Source: Leptotrichia sp. HSP-536 (GTDB lineage Bacteria > Fusobacteriota > Fusobacteriia > Fusobacteriales > Leptotrichiaceae). From it: DNA of 64,000 nucleotides. Under the pieces are notes generated by a model, which did no database searches, was not told the origin of the DNA, and was given only the letters and a program-made list of their open reading frames with translations. Location of the stretch: positions 1,364,001 through 1,428,000 of the forward strand of contig NZ_CP165647.1 of the NCBI RefSeq assembly GCF_041199985.1, written 5' to 3'. Shown in pieces: positions 52,656-62,292 of the stretch. Every line of letters starts with the position of its first letter. Position 1 is the first letter of the stretch. Position numbers and translations under genes: made by a program.

Positions 52656-54692
52656 ATGGATAAAAAATACAAGCCGCTTAGAAATACGAAGCCTGTAAAA
52701 TGGATTTTTTCAATAATGATGTTCATTTTGGTAAATATAACAGGTTTAATGGTAATATCAACAAACTATATGGAAGAACTGGAAAAAGTTAATAACTATG
52801 CAACTTTTGCAAAAATACGTAGATTAATAAAACCAGTAATTATTGGGAAAAAGAATCAGTATATGTATTTTCCATCTGGAAATTGGGAAATGATAATGAA
52901 AAAAACTCCTAGATTAACTTCACAGTTTCAGTTAGGTATATGCTCTCTTTTGGTTGGATCATTAATTATTCTAACAATGCCATACTGGAAAAAAAAGAAA
53001 CTAAAATCACACGGAGAAGCTGAATTTGGAACATATGATGATTTGAAGAAAAATAAGAAAAAGCCGTCGGATGTAGATTTTTTAAGTGGTAATGAAAATG
53101 GTTTTGTTATTGGATATGTAAAAACTTTATCAGGAAAATTAAAATTGCTTTATGATACGTCAATGATACATATTGCCTTGTTCTTGCCAACAAGAGGGGG
53201 AAAAGGTGTAGGATACATTATTCCGAGCCTTATTGCAGGATTAAAAGAAAGGTCAACTTTTATTTCTGACATAAAAAAGGAAAATTATGAACTTACAAGC
53301 TGGTACAGAGCAAAGATATTAAAACATAGAATATTAAAATTTGAGCCAATGAATGAACTTTCAAATAGCTATAACTTTTTATCAGAAGTAAGATATGGAA
53401 CAAATTATGAGATTGAAGATTGCAGAATAATTGGAACAATGATCGTTGGGGAAGATGAGAGCAAGGATCCGTTTTGGGGAGACAGTGCAAAAGATACAAT
53501 TTCTACTTTAACTGGCTATGTTCATTACAGAGAAGTAAGCAATCGTCCTGAAGAAGATCCTGATATAACAGATGTTAGAGTTTCACTAAACGATGTAATA
53601 TCAATAATTACTAATACTGAAAATTCTTTGTATAGAATGTTTGCAAAATATCTTGGAAAATCTATTGAAGAAGATGAAGATTTTAATGAAATGCCAGAAG
53701 ATTTTACACTGAAGGAAAAAACAGTTGAAAAGCTTAGGAAAATATATACTGATGAGGAATCAATTAAAGCATTAAACAAAGGACTACATCCATTTGTTGC
53801 AAAACAGTTTGGATATTTATTACAAAATACAGGAGAAAATACGTTTAAGTCTATTACATCAACAGCAAAGACTAAATTACAGGTATTTGAAATTCCTTCG
53901 GTTGTAAAAAATATAGGAAAGTCTGATTTTAGGGCATTGGACTTGGTTAATGGCGATAATCCTGTAGATTTGTACTTTGTTATAAAACCCAAAGATATAG
54001 ACTTATTAGCTCCATTAGTACGGATAATGTATATTCAGCTGACAAATTTATTAATGGAGAGTTTAAGTAAGAAAAATTTTAACATAATATTTTTAATGGA
54101 TGAACTGAATGCTTATGGCAGGATGAAACCTCTTGTAAAAGGGCTTGGGTACTATGCAGGATTTGGAATAAAGATGGTTGGAATATTTCAAGGGCTTGAT
54201 CAGTTAAATTCAACATATGATAAACAGGGGAAAGAGGTGTTGAATGGATGTCAAATTCAGGTATTTGGTAGACCAAACGATGAAGCTGCGCCTGACTATA
54301 TTTCAAAGACGCTTGGTAAAGAAACAATCAGAGTAAAAAGTAGAAATATCGGGCTAAAAGGGGGAGGAAATGTTTCAGAACAGGGAAAAGATTTATTAAG
54401 TCCTTCAGAAATAAGACTGCTGCCTGACAGAAAAGCAGTTGTAATTACGGGATATAAAAAACCTTTATTATTAGATAAGCTCTATTACTACGAATATCCT
54501 GAACTGTTAAAAAGAACACAGCACCAGCCAGTATTCTTTAAGGACGGATATGTAATATTTGAAGCAATGAAAGGGATGTATGAATATGAGCATACATTTA
54601 GGATGAAAGAAGAAGATTTTTACGATGATATAAAATATGAAAAAATTATTGAAAAAGTGAAGAAAAAATATAAATCAGAAAAAATAGGATAG
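52656..54692 (+). CDS. virD4: VirD4/TraG-like coupling ATPase
   Basis: 678 residues. Two N-terminal membrane helices (about 13-32 and 90-108), then the nucleotide domain: Walker A FLPTRGGKGVGYIIPSL near 175-190 and Walker B NIIFLMDELNAYGRM near 475. GIFQGLDQLNSTYDKQGKEV and LPDRKAVVITGYKKP are typical of TraG proteins. It brings the relaxase-DNA complex to the channel. It starts 2 bp after virB10. It is placed inside the mating-channel operon rather than with the relaxase. Confidence 0.9.
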   Translation: MDKKYKPLRNTKPVKWIFSIMMFILVNITGLMVISTNYMEELEKVNNYATFAKIRRLIKPVIIGKKNQYMYFPSGNWEMIMKKTPRLTSQFQLGICSLLVGSLIILTMPYWKKKKLKSHGEAEFGTYDDLKKNKKKPSDVDFLSGNENGFVIGYVKTLSGKLKLLYDTSMIHIALFLPTRGGKGVGYIIPSLIAGLKERSTFISDIKKENYELTSWYRAKILKHRILKFEPMNELSNSYNFLSEVRYGTNYEIEDCRIIGTMIVGEDESKDPFWGDSAKDTISTLTGYVHYREVSNRPEEDPDITDVRVSLNDVISIITNTENSLYRMFAKYLGKSIEEDEDFNEMPEDFTLKEKTVEKLRKIYTDEESIKALNKGLHPFVAKQFGYLLQNTGENTFKSITSTAKTKLQVFEIPSVVKNIGKSDFRALDLVNGDNPVDLYFVIKPKDIDLLAPLVRIMYIQLTNLLMESLSKKNFNIIFLMDELNAYGRMKPLVKGLGYYAGFGIKMVGIFQGLDQLNSTYDKQGKEVLNGCQIQVFGRPNDEAAPDYISKTLGKETIRVKSRNIGLKGGGNVSEQGKDLLSPSEIRLLPDRKAVVITGYKKPLLLDKLYYYEYPELLKRTQHQPVFFKDGYVIFEAMKGMYEYEHTFRMKEEDFYDDIKYEKIIEKVKKKYKSEKIG

Positions 54693-54700
54693 GGGGATAT

Positions 54701-55000
54701 ATGGAAAATATTGAAGAGGCAATTAACAGTTCAGATGAAATAATAAAGAAAAGAAGAAAAGCTAGAGAAAAAAATTGTACTGAAAGAATAAAAAGAAATA
54801 AAGAAAAAATTGCCAAACTGGAGAAAATAATAGTTGATTCTCAAAGGGAAATTGAAAAAATTGAACAGGAAAATACAGCCATCTTAAGAGAAATTTTAGA
54901 AAAATCAGGTGTAGAAAACAAGCTTCTGAAAATCATAATTGAAAGTCCAAGTAATGATGAAGCTACTAAAAAAATGAAGGAACTGGCTAAAGTATTATGA
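54701..55000 (+). CDS. Small coiled-coil protein of the secretion operon, unknown
   Basis: 99 residues, nearly all predicted coiled coil (ERIKRNKEKIAKLEKIIVDS, QREIEKIEQENTAILREILE). GGGGGATAT precedes the ATG. Its stop overlaps the start of virB11 by 4 bp (ATGA). No signal or membrane segment. It may be a chaperone or adaptor of the coupling protein or ATPase on either side. Confidence 0.6.
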   Translation: MENIEEAINSSDEIIKKRRKAREKNCTERIKRNKEKIAKLEKIIVDSQREIEKIEQENTAILREILEKSGVENKLLKIIIESPSNDEATKKMKELAKVL

Positions 55001-56004
55001 CAGAAAGTGAAAAATATGAACTGCAAAAGCAAACACAGATAGATTTTGTAAATGAAAGGTTGTCAGCACTGAAAGAATATATGGAAGATGACGATATTAC
55101 TGAAATAATGCTAAATCCCGATGGATATGTATGGGTGGAATCATATGAAAGGGGAATGTATAAGACAAATACATATCTGAATGAGATGGAAGGGTATAAA
55201 ATTATTCAAGTATTGGCTTCGTACAACTCAAAGATAATTTCTGAAAAAAATCCAAGACTTTCTGGAAATTTGCCAAATTCTGACAGATTTCAGGGAGCTG
55301 CAAAAGGAATTACTAAAGGGATTCCAATATTTACAATAAGGAAAAGACCTAAAAAAATATTTACGCTTGATGACTATTTAGCAATGGGTTCAATTACAGA
55401 ATTTCAGAAAAATTTTCTTACGGAAGCCATTTTAAGTAAAAAGAATATAGTTGTATCGGGTGGAACTGGTACAGGAAAGACAACATTTACTAATGCTCTT
55501 GTTGATTATTTAAAACAAGTTGACAGGATTAGAAATACTGTTGAAAGAATATACATTATTGAAGAAGTTGAAGAAATTATTTGTGATAAGGAAAACGTAT
55601 TAAGAGTATTTGTAACTGAAGATGTTTCTGCACTGGAATTATCAAAGGACGCACTTAGACATAGACCTGACAGGATTATTCAGGGAGAACTTAGATATGG
55701 AGAAGAAGCTGAGGAGATACTTAAAAACTGGAATACTGGGCATAGTGGCGGATTTACAACAGTCCATTCAGATGGGGCAGAAGAAACTTTGGAAAGACTG
55801 GAAGAACTATTAATGGAAGTTGACAGGAATCCAAGACAGCCACTTATAGGACGTTCTGTGGATGTAATTGTAAATATTATAAGAACGGTTGAAAATGGTA
55901 AAACTGTAAGAAAGGTAAACAAGATAATCAAAGTGAATGGTTTTAACAAAAAGACAAAGGAATATGAAATTGAGGAGATAGGATATGAAGCTGAAGGTTT
56001 ATAA
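54997..56004 (+). CDS. virB11: VirB11/TrbB-like traffic ATPase
   Basis: 335 residues. The N-terminal domain has VNERLSALKEYMEDDDITEI and MLNPDGYVWVESYERG. Walker A is NIVVSGGTGTGKTTFTN (about 150-165), the Asp box IYIIEEVEEIICDKENV, Walker B DRIIQGELRYGEEAEEILKNW, and the His box NTGHSGGFTTVHSDGAEETL. It is a hexameric cytoplasmic ATPase powering pilus and channel assembly. It overlaps both neighbours (4 bp upstream, 20 bp downstream). Confidence 0.92.
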   Translation: MTESEKYELQKQTQIDFVNERLSALKEYMEDDDITEIMLNPDGYVWVESYERGMYKTNTYLNEMEGYKIIQVLASYNSKIISEKNPRLSGNLPNSDRFQGAAKGITKGIPIFTIRKRPKKIFTLDDYLAMGSITEFQKNFLTEAILSKKNIVVSGGTGTGKTTFTNALVDYLKQVDRIRNTVERIYIIEEVEEIICDKENVLRVFVTEDVSALELSKDALRHRPDRIIQGELRYGEEAEEILKNWNTGHSGGFTTVHSDGAEETLERLEELLMEVDRNPRQPLIGRSVDVIVNIIRTVENGKTVRKVNKIIKVNGFNKKTKEYEIEEIGYEAEGL

Positions 56005-56224
56005 GTCTTTACTGGATGTGAAGATGATAATGGGGCTGCCATATAAGATTTTTATATCGCTAGTGTTATTCACAGGAATCATATTTTTAATATTCAGGCA
56101 TTGGATAATTTTTATACCAGCAGGAACAATATATATTCTGTGTGCAGTTATGTCGGTAAAAAATCCGATGACATTGGAACTGATAATGGAGCATTACAAA
56201 ACTGAAAGATATTTAAATCCTTAA
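55985..56224 (+). CDS. virB3: VirB3/TrbD-like small membrane protein
   Basis: 79 residues with two close hydrophobic helices (YKIFISLVLFTGIIFLIF and WIIFIPAGTIYILCAVM), preceded by VYKSLLDVKMIMGLP, the usual VirB3 pattern of a short leader with a Pro before helix 1. The ATG at 55985 lies inside the end of virB11, with GAGGAGATAGG in front. Size, topology and its place before virB4 support the call. Confidence 0.75.
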   Translation: MKLKVYKSLLDVKMIMGLPYKIFISLVLFTGIIFLIFRHWIIFIPAGTIYILCAVMSVKNPMTLELIMEHYKTERYLNP

Positions 56225-56260
56225 GCGAAAAGAAAAAATATTGAAAGGGAAATAATTGAA

Positions 56261-56911
56261 ATGAAAGAAAAAATTATGAATTTTTTAGAAGAAAGAACAA
56301 AAAATGAAGGCGGATACACTACATTAAGCAGAAATCAGATAATGGAAAAGCTAGGAATAAAAGAAGAAGAAAAGTTTAATGAAGCATTTAAGGAATTAGT
56401 ACAGGATAATAAAGTATTCTTTCATCATTCAACAGAAGAAAAAATAAATTATGATGGTTCTATATTTGAAGCTCATAAAATAAAATATTTTACCAATAAG
56501 GATAAATCACTTGAATTTAAAGATAACTATGAAAAAAAACTAGAAGAAGCAGCGAATAAAATAAAAGAAACAGAAAAAGTGAAGGGAGAAAAGCTTTCAA
56601 CATTATCAGATAATGCAAAATTAATTTACAATACATACAAAGAAAATTTAGGAAACTTAGCATACCTTGACTCAAAATCAGTCAGAGAAAAAACAGGACT
56701 AGAATTTAAAGATTTTGTAGCCGCACAAAAAGAATTATCAGCAAATAAAGTATTATTTACAACAAAAATATCTAAAAGCAATGAAGAAAAATTCGTATTA
56801 ATAGATAGAGGAGACATCTTAAGCAAAGTTCTAAAAAGAGAAGAAATCAAAGAAAATATTAAAGGGAATCAGAATAAAAAAAATTATAAAAATAAAGAAA
56901 AGGAAAGATAG
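56261..56911 (+). CDS. Protein with two winged-helix-like halves in the secretion operon, unknown
   Basis: 216 residues. The first half reads GGYTTLSRNQIMEKLGIKEE, EAFKELVQDNKVFFHH; the second NLAYLDSKSVREKTGLEFKD, AAQKELSANKVLFTTK. The two halves look like repeated winged helices separated by a coiled coil (about 95-125). It ends with a Lys-rich tail. It is 1 bp before virB4. It could be a DNA-binding regulator of the operon, which would be unusual between virB3 and virB4. No family is recognised. Confidence 0.55.
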   Translation: MKEKIMNFLEERTKNEGGYTTLSRNQIMEKLGIKEEEKFNEAFKELVQDNKVFFHHSTEEKINYDGSIFEAHKIKYFTNKDKSLEFKDNYEKKLEEAANKIKETEKVKGEKLSTLSDNAKLIYNTYKENLGNLAYLDSKSVREKTGLEFKDFVAAQKELSANKVLFTTKISKSNEEKFVLIDRGDILSKVLKREEIKENIKGNQNKKNYKNKEKER

Positions 56912-56912
56912 A

Positions 56913-59384
56913 ATGGGGAAAACACTTAATAACTACAAAAATTCATTTATTTATCATATCCCTTGGGACTTTCTTCTCAATGACTTTATTCTTGTTAATA
57001 AAAATATGGGGTTTCAAGTAACTCTGAAAGTGAGAAATCACGACTTGGATTTTTTTACTGAGGAAGAAGTGAACTTAAAGATATTGCAGTATAACAATGC
57101 AATAAAGAAACTTCCTGATAATTTTATCGTTCATTATGAAGTCCAGAGAAAGAAGTCCAGAGGGTATATTGAAACAGAGATTAACAATAACTTTATTCCG
57201 ACAGTTCTTATGGAAAAGGAAAGAAAAGATTTGTTTTCAAAAGGAGAATATTTTAAATGTGATTACTATATAACATTGACGTATTTAATAGCAGAAGATG
57301 CTGAAAATAAGATAAATTCATTGCTAGCAAATAAAAAGGAAGACGATTCAGAAGAAAAGATGGCGGAAGAAGTAGAAAGGGAATTAAAAATATTCAGGCA
57401 AAAAGTAGCCTCGTTCATTGCTTTATTAAAATATGCTACAACAAGCATTGAAGTTTTGCAAGGAGACGAACTTATGGCATATATGTACTCCACAGTAAAT
57501 GCTGAGTTTCCTGAAAAGAAAAAAATGCCGAAATCTTCTCTATACCCAATTGATCAATATTTATCAAATTCAAGTTTTGAAAATGGAAAAGATACAAAAA
57601 TACAAAGATTGACTAAGGCAAAGCATTTAAGGACAATCTCAATTAATTTATTTCCTGATGACATAGAGTCAAGAGTTTTAAAAAAGCTTGAAAGTCTGGA
57701 CTTTGAATTTAGAATGTCGGCAAGGTATATTATTCTTTCACCAAATGAAGCGAAAAAGATGTTAAAAAACTTCTTTATTTTTCATCAGGGAAAACAGAAG
57801 AACTTTGGGCAGTATATAACGGAAGCCATAACTAAAAAGCCTTCATTTAATATTGATGAGCTGGAACTAGCAAAAACAGAAGAGGCAAAAATGGCTTTAA
57901 ATGAATTTAAGGAAGATGGCTATTACACATTTACCATAATACTTGCTGATGAAGATTTAAAAAGGCTTGAGGACAATGCACTTAAAATAGTAACAATATT
58001 TGATGAACAGGACTTTACTTGCTCAATTGACAAGTACAATATTTTCCCCTCATATTTAGGGGCTATTCCGGGAAATGTGAAGGCAAATATAAGGAAATAT
58101 CCAATAAATTCAATGCTTTTAAGCTGTCTTTTTCCTACTTCATCGCTGTATCGTGGAGAGGAAGTAAATGAATTTTTTAGGGATAAGAAAAATATTACAG
58201 GAGTTCCGCTTATGATGACTAAAACAGATTTGAATGATATATTTTACTTTAATCTTCATATAAAGGATGCAGCACATACGCTTATAGCAGGACCAACAAG
58301 GTCTGGAAAGTCTGTATTACTAGGTATGATAACAGCTGAACTAAAAAAATATCCAAACGCCCAGGTATTCTTTTTTGATAAAGGTGGTTCGATACGTGTC
58401 TTGACTGCCTGTATGGGCGGAAAATTTTATGACTTGGGAAAAGGTGGAGATAATGATTTGGCATTTCAGCCACTTGCAAATATACATATTGAAACAGAAA
58501 GAGCATTTGCAAGTAACTGGATAATTTCTCTTCTTCAACAGGAAAATGTAACTGTAACGCCTGATATGAAAAGTACAGTCTGGGAAACGCTTACTACTCT
58601 TGCAAACGATCCGCCTAACAGGAGAACAATGACAAATTTTGCATTTACAGTTATGAACAAGGAAATTCAGCAAGCACTTGAACCATATACAAATACAGGT
58701 TCATATGGAAAATATTTCGATAATAATGAGGATAATTTTTCAGATTCAAATTGGCAAGTATTTGAAATGGGAAGAATAATAGAAGATCCAAAAGCGACAG
58801 CTCCTATATTAAGTTATCTGTTTCATAGAATAGAAGTGGAAAAATTAACGAAAGACTATCTGACTGCAATCGTAGTTGATGAGGCTTGGTTTGCAATGGA
58901 AAACGAAAGTTTCAGGCTTAAATTCAATGACTGGCTTAGAACACTTGCAAAACTGAATGCCTTTATAATCTTTGCAACACAGTCGCTTGATGAAATTGCA
59001 AAATCTGAAATAACACCTGTAATAGTTGACGGATGTAAGACAAAAATACTCCTTCCCTCTCCGCAGGCACAGAATTACTGGAAAGAACTTTATTCAAAAT
59101 TTGGCTTAAATTCAATAGAAATTGAAAAAGTTGCACGAGGGGAAATGCAGAAACAATATTTTTATAAAAGTGATCTCGGATCAAGAGAATTTGAAATGGA
59201 TTTAGGTAAAATTGAACTGTCTTATGTAGGATCTGCAAGTTCGACAGATCAGATGAAAATACAGGAAATATGTGCTAAAACAAAAGATTTGAAAAAAATA
59301 AATTTAAAATGGTTAGAATACAAGCTGGGAAAAAATAGCAAAGAATTTAGAAGATGCAAAGAAATTATACAGGGAGGTAACTAA
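56913..59384 (+). CDS. virB4: VirB4/TrbE-like ATPase
   Basis: 823 residues, full length for the family. N-terminal domain with TEEEVNLKILQYNNAIKKLP and the RTISINLFPDDIESRVLKKL segment. The C-terminal motor has Walker A LIAGPTRSGKSVLLGMI (about 456-472), AQVFFFDKGGSIRVLTACMG, Walker B TAIVVDEAWFAMENESF (about 648-664) and FIIFATQSLDEIAKS. It energises pilus assembly and substrate passage. It is followed within 1 bp by the VirB5-like gene. Confidence 0.93.
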   Translation: MGKTLNNYKNSFIYHIPWDFLLNDFILVNKNMGFQVTLKVRNHDLDFFTEEEVNLKILQYNNAIKKLPDNFIVHYEVQRKKSRGYIETEINNNFIPTVLMEKERKDLFSKGEYFKCDYYITLTYLIAEDAENKINSLLANKKEDDSEEKMAEEVERELKIFRQKVASFIALLKYATTSIEVLQGDELMAYMYSTVNAEFPEKKKMPKSSLYPIDQYLSNSSFENGKDTKIQRLTKAKHLRTISINLFPDDIESRVLKKLESLDFEFRMSARYIILSPNEAKKMLKNFFIFHQGKQKNFGQYITEAITKKPSFNIDELELAKTEEAKMALNEFKEDGYYTFTIILADEDLKRLEDNALKIVTIFDEQDFTCSIDKYNIFPSYLGAIPGNVKANIRKYPINSMLLSCLFPTSSLYRGEEVNEFFRDKKNITGVPLMMTKTDLNDIFYFNLHIKDAAHTLIAGPTRSGKSVLLGMITAELKKYPNAQVFFFDKGGSIRVLTACMGGKFYDLGKGGDNDLAFQPLANIHIETERAFASNWIISLLQQENVTVTPDMKSTVWETLTTLANDPPNRRTMTNFAFTVMNKEIQQALEPYTNTGSYGKYFDNNEDNFSDSNWQVFEMGRIIEDPKATAPILSYLFHRIEVEKLTKDYLTAIVVDEAWFAMENESFRLKFNDWLRTLAKLNAFIIFATQSLDEIAKSEITPVIVDGCKTKILLPSPQAQNYWKELYSKFGLNSIEIEKVARGEMQKQYFYKSDLGSREFEMDLGKIELSYVGSASSTDQMKIQEICAKTKDLKKINLKWLEYKLGKNSKEFRRCKEIIQGGN

Positions 59385-59385
59385 A

Positions 59386-60117
59386 ATGAAAAAAATAATA
59401 TTCTTTTTAATGACAATGACAATCATATCAGTAAATTCGTTTTCAGGAATACTTGGAGGAGGCAGTGGGGCTTCTGATTACTGGCAGATGAAAACATATT
59501 TTGAAAGTGTGGCAATCAATGCACAGACACTAAAAAGCCTGAATGCACAGTTAAAGGAGATAGAAAGACAGATTGAGCTTTCAAAGAAACTGCCTGAAGC
59601 CTATCTAAAAAAATATATAAGCCAGTATGATGACACGATAAAGACATTAGTTAGAATAACAAATACCACAAAATCAACATTAAGGGACGCAAAAAGAGCT
59701 GAACTATGGTTTAAAGATATTTATGCCGATGCTAATAACAGACAGTATATGGCTCTTCTTGACAGATTTACAAACACGCTTGACAGTCTTTCAAGGGACG
59801 CAATGAAGTCAGGCTCTATGAATGAAGTGGCCATGAAAAAAACATCGGATAATGCAAGGATACTTATAAGAAAAACTCACGAGGCAAAAAATCCACAACA
59901 AGTATTGGAAGTGCTATCACAATGGAGTGCCAATCTGTCAGTACAGATGAATGCAATAGCCGATATGATTTCGACTACAAATAGACTTGGCGCATTAAAG
60001 GCGGCTGAAGAAGTGCAGGCAAGAAGGGAAGCTCAAAAAAGAAGTGAATATACAAAAAACAGCTTAAATAATCATATAAAGGCAATGGAAAATGAAGTAA
60101 AAAAACATAAGAAATAA
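59386..60117 (+). CDS. virB5: VirB5/TrbJ-like secreted pilus-tip protein
   Basis: 243 residues. Signal peptide (KKIIFFLMTMTIISVNSFSG), then the helical TrbJ/VirB5 pattern: SDYWQMKTYFESVAINAQTL, KSLNAQLKEIERQIELSKK, SQWSANLSVQMNAIADMI. GGAGG precedes the ATG. It should act at the pilus tip or in pilus assembly. Confidence 0.83.
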   Translation: MKKIIFFLMTMTIISVNSFSGILGGGSGASDYWQMKTYFESVAINAQTLKSLNAQLKEIERQIELSKKLPEAYLKKYISQYDDTIKTLVRITNTTKSTLRDAKRAELWFKDIYADANNRQYMALLDRFTNTLDSLSRDAMKSGSMNEVAMKKTSDNARILIRKTHEAKNPQQVLEVLSQWSANLSVQMNAIADMISTTNRLGALKAAEEVQARREAQKRSEYTKNSLNNHIKAMENEVKKHKK

Positions 60118-60129
60118 GGAGGAAAATAA

Positions 60130-61269
60130 TTGGCAGCGGCAAATTTTCAATTTGATACGGCACTAATTGAACCAATAATCAGTATGCTTGATACAGGAAT
60201 GACAACTTTAATGGTTGTAATATTGACACTTGCCTCATCATTTGCTGTGCTGTACTTATCATTTACAGCCTTCTTTAACTGGTCGGAGAACATAGGCAAT
60301 ACACTTGTCGAAACTATAAAAAAACTTGTAAGATATGCGCTTACTTTTGGGCTTATAAAAATGTACAAGGAACTGCTGGATATGGCATATAAACTATTTT
60401 CCGATATAGGAAATTTATTTGGAGAAGGGCTGGGAAGTCCGTTAAAAGTGCAGAGTATTTGGGATAAGTTATGGGAGGAATTAAGCAAGTTTTTAAGTAT
60501 AGGCTTAAAGTTTCAAGATTTTTGGGCTATCTTATACTTTGTTTTATTTATTATTGGATTCGTATTTTTAGTGTTTATAATATCAACAATAACAATAGCG
60601 ATAATACAGTTCCATGTAGTTGGAAAATTGGCAATAATATATCTTTCTTGTCTACCGCTTGACGCTTTGAGCGATATAGGTAGAAAAACTTTAGGAGCAA
60701 TAGTTGGTTCAGGTACTCAGCTGATGGTTGCGGCTGCACTTTCATCTATGGGAATAAAAATATTAAAATCTTATCCTATTCCTGAAAACATAGGGGTAGA
60801 AAATAACGAGCCTCATACTATAATTGTGTGGCTTGCAGTGTTTATAACAATTTCATTTTTAATAAAAAATTATCAGAGCATAGCTTCTCTAATTTTATAT
60901 GGACACGGTGGATTAAATGGTTCACAGCTTGGATACTTCACTGGGAATGTTATTAGTACAGGTGGGGCAGCTATAGGTGGAATTACATCCGTCTTGGGAG
61001 GTGCGGCAGTCGGTGGACTAGGTGCTACAATTGGTACAATTGCCGGAGGAATATCTTCTGGAGGATCAGGAGCATTAAAAGGTATGAAAACTGGTGCAAA
61101 AATAGGATACGAAGTTGGAAAATATCCTGGAAAGATGACTGCTTCGGCTGCTGAAAATGCAGGAAAAGCAATAAAGATAATGACAATGAATTTTGATCCA
61201 ATCGCTTCAGGCAGAAAAGTAAAAAATATGGCTAGCAATAGAATTAAAAAAAGTAAAAAACATCGTTAG
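60130..61269 (+). CDS. virB6: VirB6/TrbL-like polytopic channel protein, C-terminal tail out of frame
   Basis: 379 residues from TTG 60130, with GGAGG 8 nt upstream. Five to six membrane helices occupy about 15-280 (MTTLMVVILTLASSFAVLYL, FLVFIISTITIAIIQFHVV, TIIVWLAVFITISFLIKNYQ). A Gly/Ala-rich region (about 270-330) follows. The frame ends KKSKKHR. Dropping one A from the A7 run at 61246-61252 continues as KKVKNIVSDGIKKFMGNKKD and a Lys/Asn-rich tail to 61405. The tail is hydrophilic and probably cytoplasmic, so the shorter product may still work. Confidence 0.83.
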   Translation: MAAANFQFDTALIEPIISMLDTGMTTLMVVILTLASSFAVLYLSFTAFFNWSENIGNTLVETIKKLVRYALTFGLIKMYKELLDMAYKLFSDIGNLFGEGLGSPLKVQSIWDKLWEELSKFLSIGLKFQDFWAILYFVLFIIGFVFLVFIISTITIAIIQFHVVGKLAIIYLSCLPLDALSDIGRKTLGAIVGSGTQLMVAAALSSMGIKILKSYPIPENIGVENNEPHTIIVWLAVFITISFLIKNYQSIASLILYGHGGLNGSQLGYFTGNVISTGGAAIGGITSVLGGAAVGGLGATIGTIAGGISSGGSGALKGMKTGAKIGYEVGKYPGKMTASAAENAGKAIKIMTMNFDPIASGRKVKNMASNRIKKSKKHR

Positions 61270-61405
61270 CGATGGAATTAAAAAATTTATGGGCAATAAA
61301 AAAGATAATAAGAAAGCAATTGAAAAAAATAAATCACAAGAAATTAAGAATAGTAATAGTAAAACTTTTGCAGAATCTGAAAATGAAAAAAAGAGCGGCA
61401 AATAA
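61270..61405 (+). pseudogene. Out-of-frame tail of virB6
   Basis: Reads SDGIKKFMGNKKDNKKAIEK through ESENEKKSGK to a stop at 61405, in the +1 frame relative to virB6. See the virB6 entry. Confidence 0.55.
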
Positions 61406-61526
61406 TAAAATATATAAGGACAATGACAATAGAATATTAAGCTAGTCTTAAAAATTCAGATTGAAAAAACTATTAGATATGATATAATATTATTGTAAAA
61501 ATAGGAATTTAAAAGAGGTGATAAAA

Positions 61527-61712
61527 ATGGCAACATCAAGTTTTACAACAGAATTAAAGTTTGATACAGAAGAAAAAATTTCATCATTTTTAGAAGCTAT
61601 TGAAAATGCAAAAAATAATAAACCACTAGATGTAGATGTAGAATATGAACTTATTAAGGGTAATGATATCAAAAAATTTTTTGAAGAATCTTCTGAAAAG
61701 AAAGGAGAATAA
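61527..61712 (+). CDS. Small partner protein of the GNAT gene, possible antitoxin
   Basis: 61 residues from ATG 61527 (AGAGGTG upstream). It starts ATSSFTTELKFDTEEKISSF and ends ELIKGNDIKKFFEESSEKKG. TSSFTxxLxFDxE is a pattern I associate with small proteins encoded just before GNAT-type toxins on Gram-positive mobile elements. Its stop and the next start share one base (TAATG), so they are translationally coupled. A -10-like TATAAT is seen near 61482-61487. Confidence 0.6.
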   Translation: MATSSFTTELKFDTEEKISSFLEAIENAKNNKPLDVDVEYELIKGNDIKKFFEESSEKKGE

Positions 61713-62269
61713 TGAAATTTACTACATTTTCTTTAACAGAGTTATTATCACAAATTGGAGAAGATAAAGTTCGTAATAAATTAAAAGGATTTAGAAGCAA
61801 AGACAAGGACATTGAAAATTTTTTAATAAATAAGGCTATTTTCTTTGAAAAAATTTCGATTTCTTCAACATATTTAATTTTTAATTCTGAAAAAGAATTA
61901 GCAGGATATTTTTCCATAGCAAATAGAAGTTTAATACTTCAAAAAGAAGATTTAAATATAATTTCAAAAACTTTAAAAAAGAGATTAACTAAAAATAAAT
62001 CAGGTGATTATGTAATTAATAGTTTTCTTTTAGGTCAAGTTGGTAAAAACTTTAATTTAGAGAAAAATAATTTAACAGGAAATGAAATTTTAAAAATTGC
62101 ATATGAGTTATTGTTAGAAATTAGACAGAAAATTAGAGTAAAATTTATTTGGTTGGAATGTCAAAATAATAAAAAAATTTTGAATTTTTACCAAAATTTT
62201 GGATTTTCTAAAATAGATAATTTTATTTCTGAAAATGGTTATAATGTAATGATAATGGAATTAAAATAA
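61712..62269 (+). CDS. GNAT-family acetyltransferase, possible toxin of a coupled pair
   Basis: 185 residues. GNAT fold: STYLIFNSEKELAGYFSIAN (beta4 region), NSFLLGQVGKNFNLEKNNLT (acetyl-CoA loop region), then IWLECQNNKKILNFYQNFGF, the typical last helix and strand of GNAT enzymes. GGAG lies 6 nt before the ATG. GNAT proteins paired with a small gene often act as toxins that acetylate aminoacyl-tRNA or other targets. Here that role is an inference from layout. It follows the secretion operon and may stabilise the element. Confidence 0.72.
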   Translation: MKFTTFSLTELLSQIGEDKVRNKLKGFRSKDKDIENFLINKAIFFEKISISSTYLIFNSEKELAGYFSIANRSLILQKEDLNIISKTLKKRLTKNKSGDYVINSFLLGQVGKNFNLEKNNLTGNEILKIAYELLLEIRQKIRVKFIWLECQNNKKILNFYQNFGFSKIDNFISENGYNVMIMELK

Positions 62270-62292
62270 ATTGATACAATAGTATAAATGAG

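Noticed and set aside
61246..61252. Programmed frameshift in virB6
   Set aside because: The continuing frame is +1 and the A7 run is not in the register of a -1 slippery heptamer. A one-base insertion is more likely.
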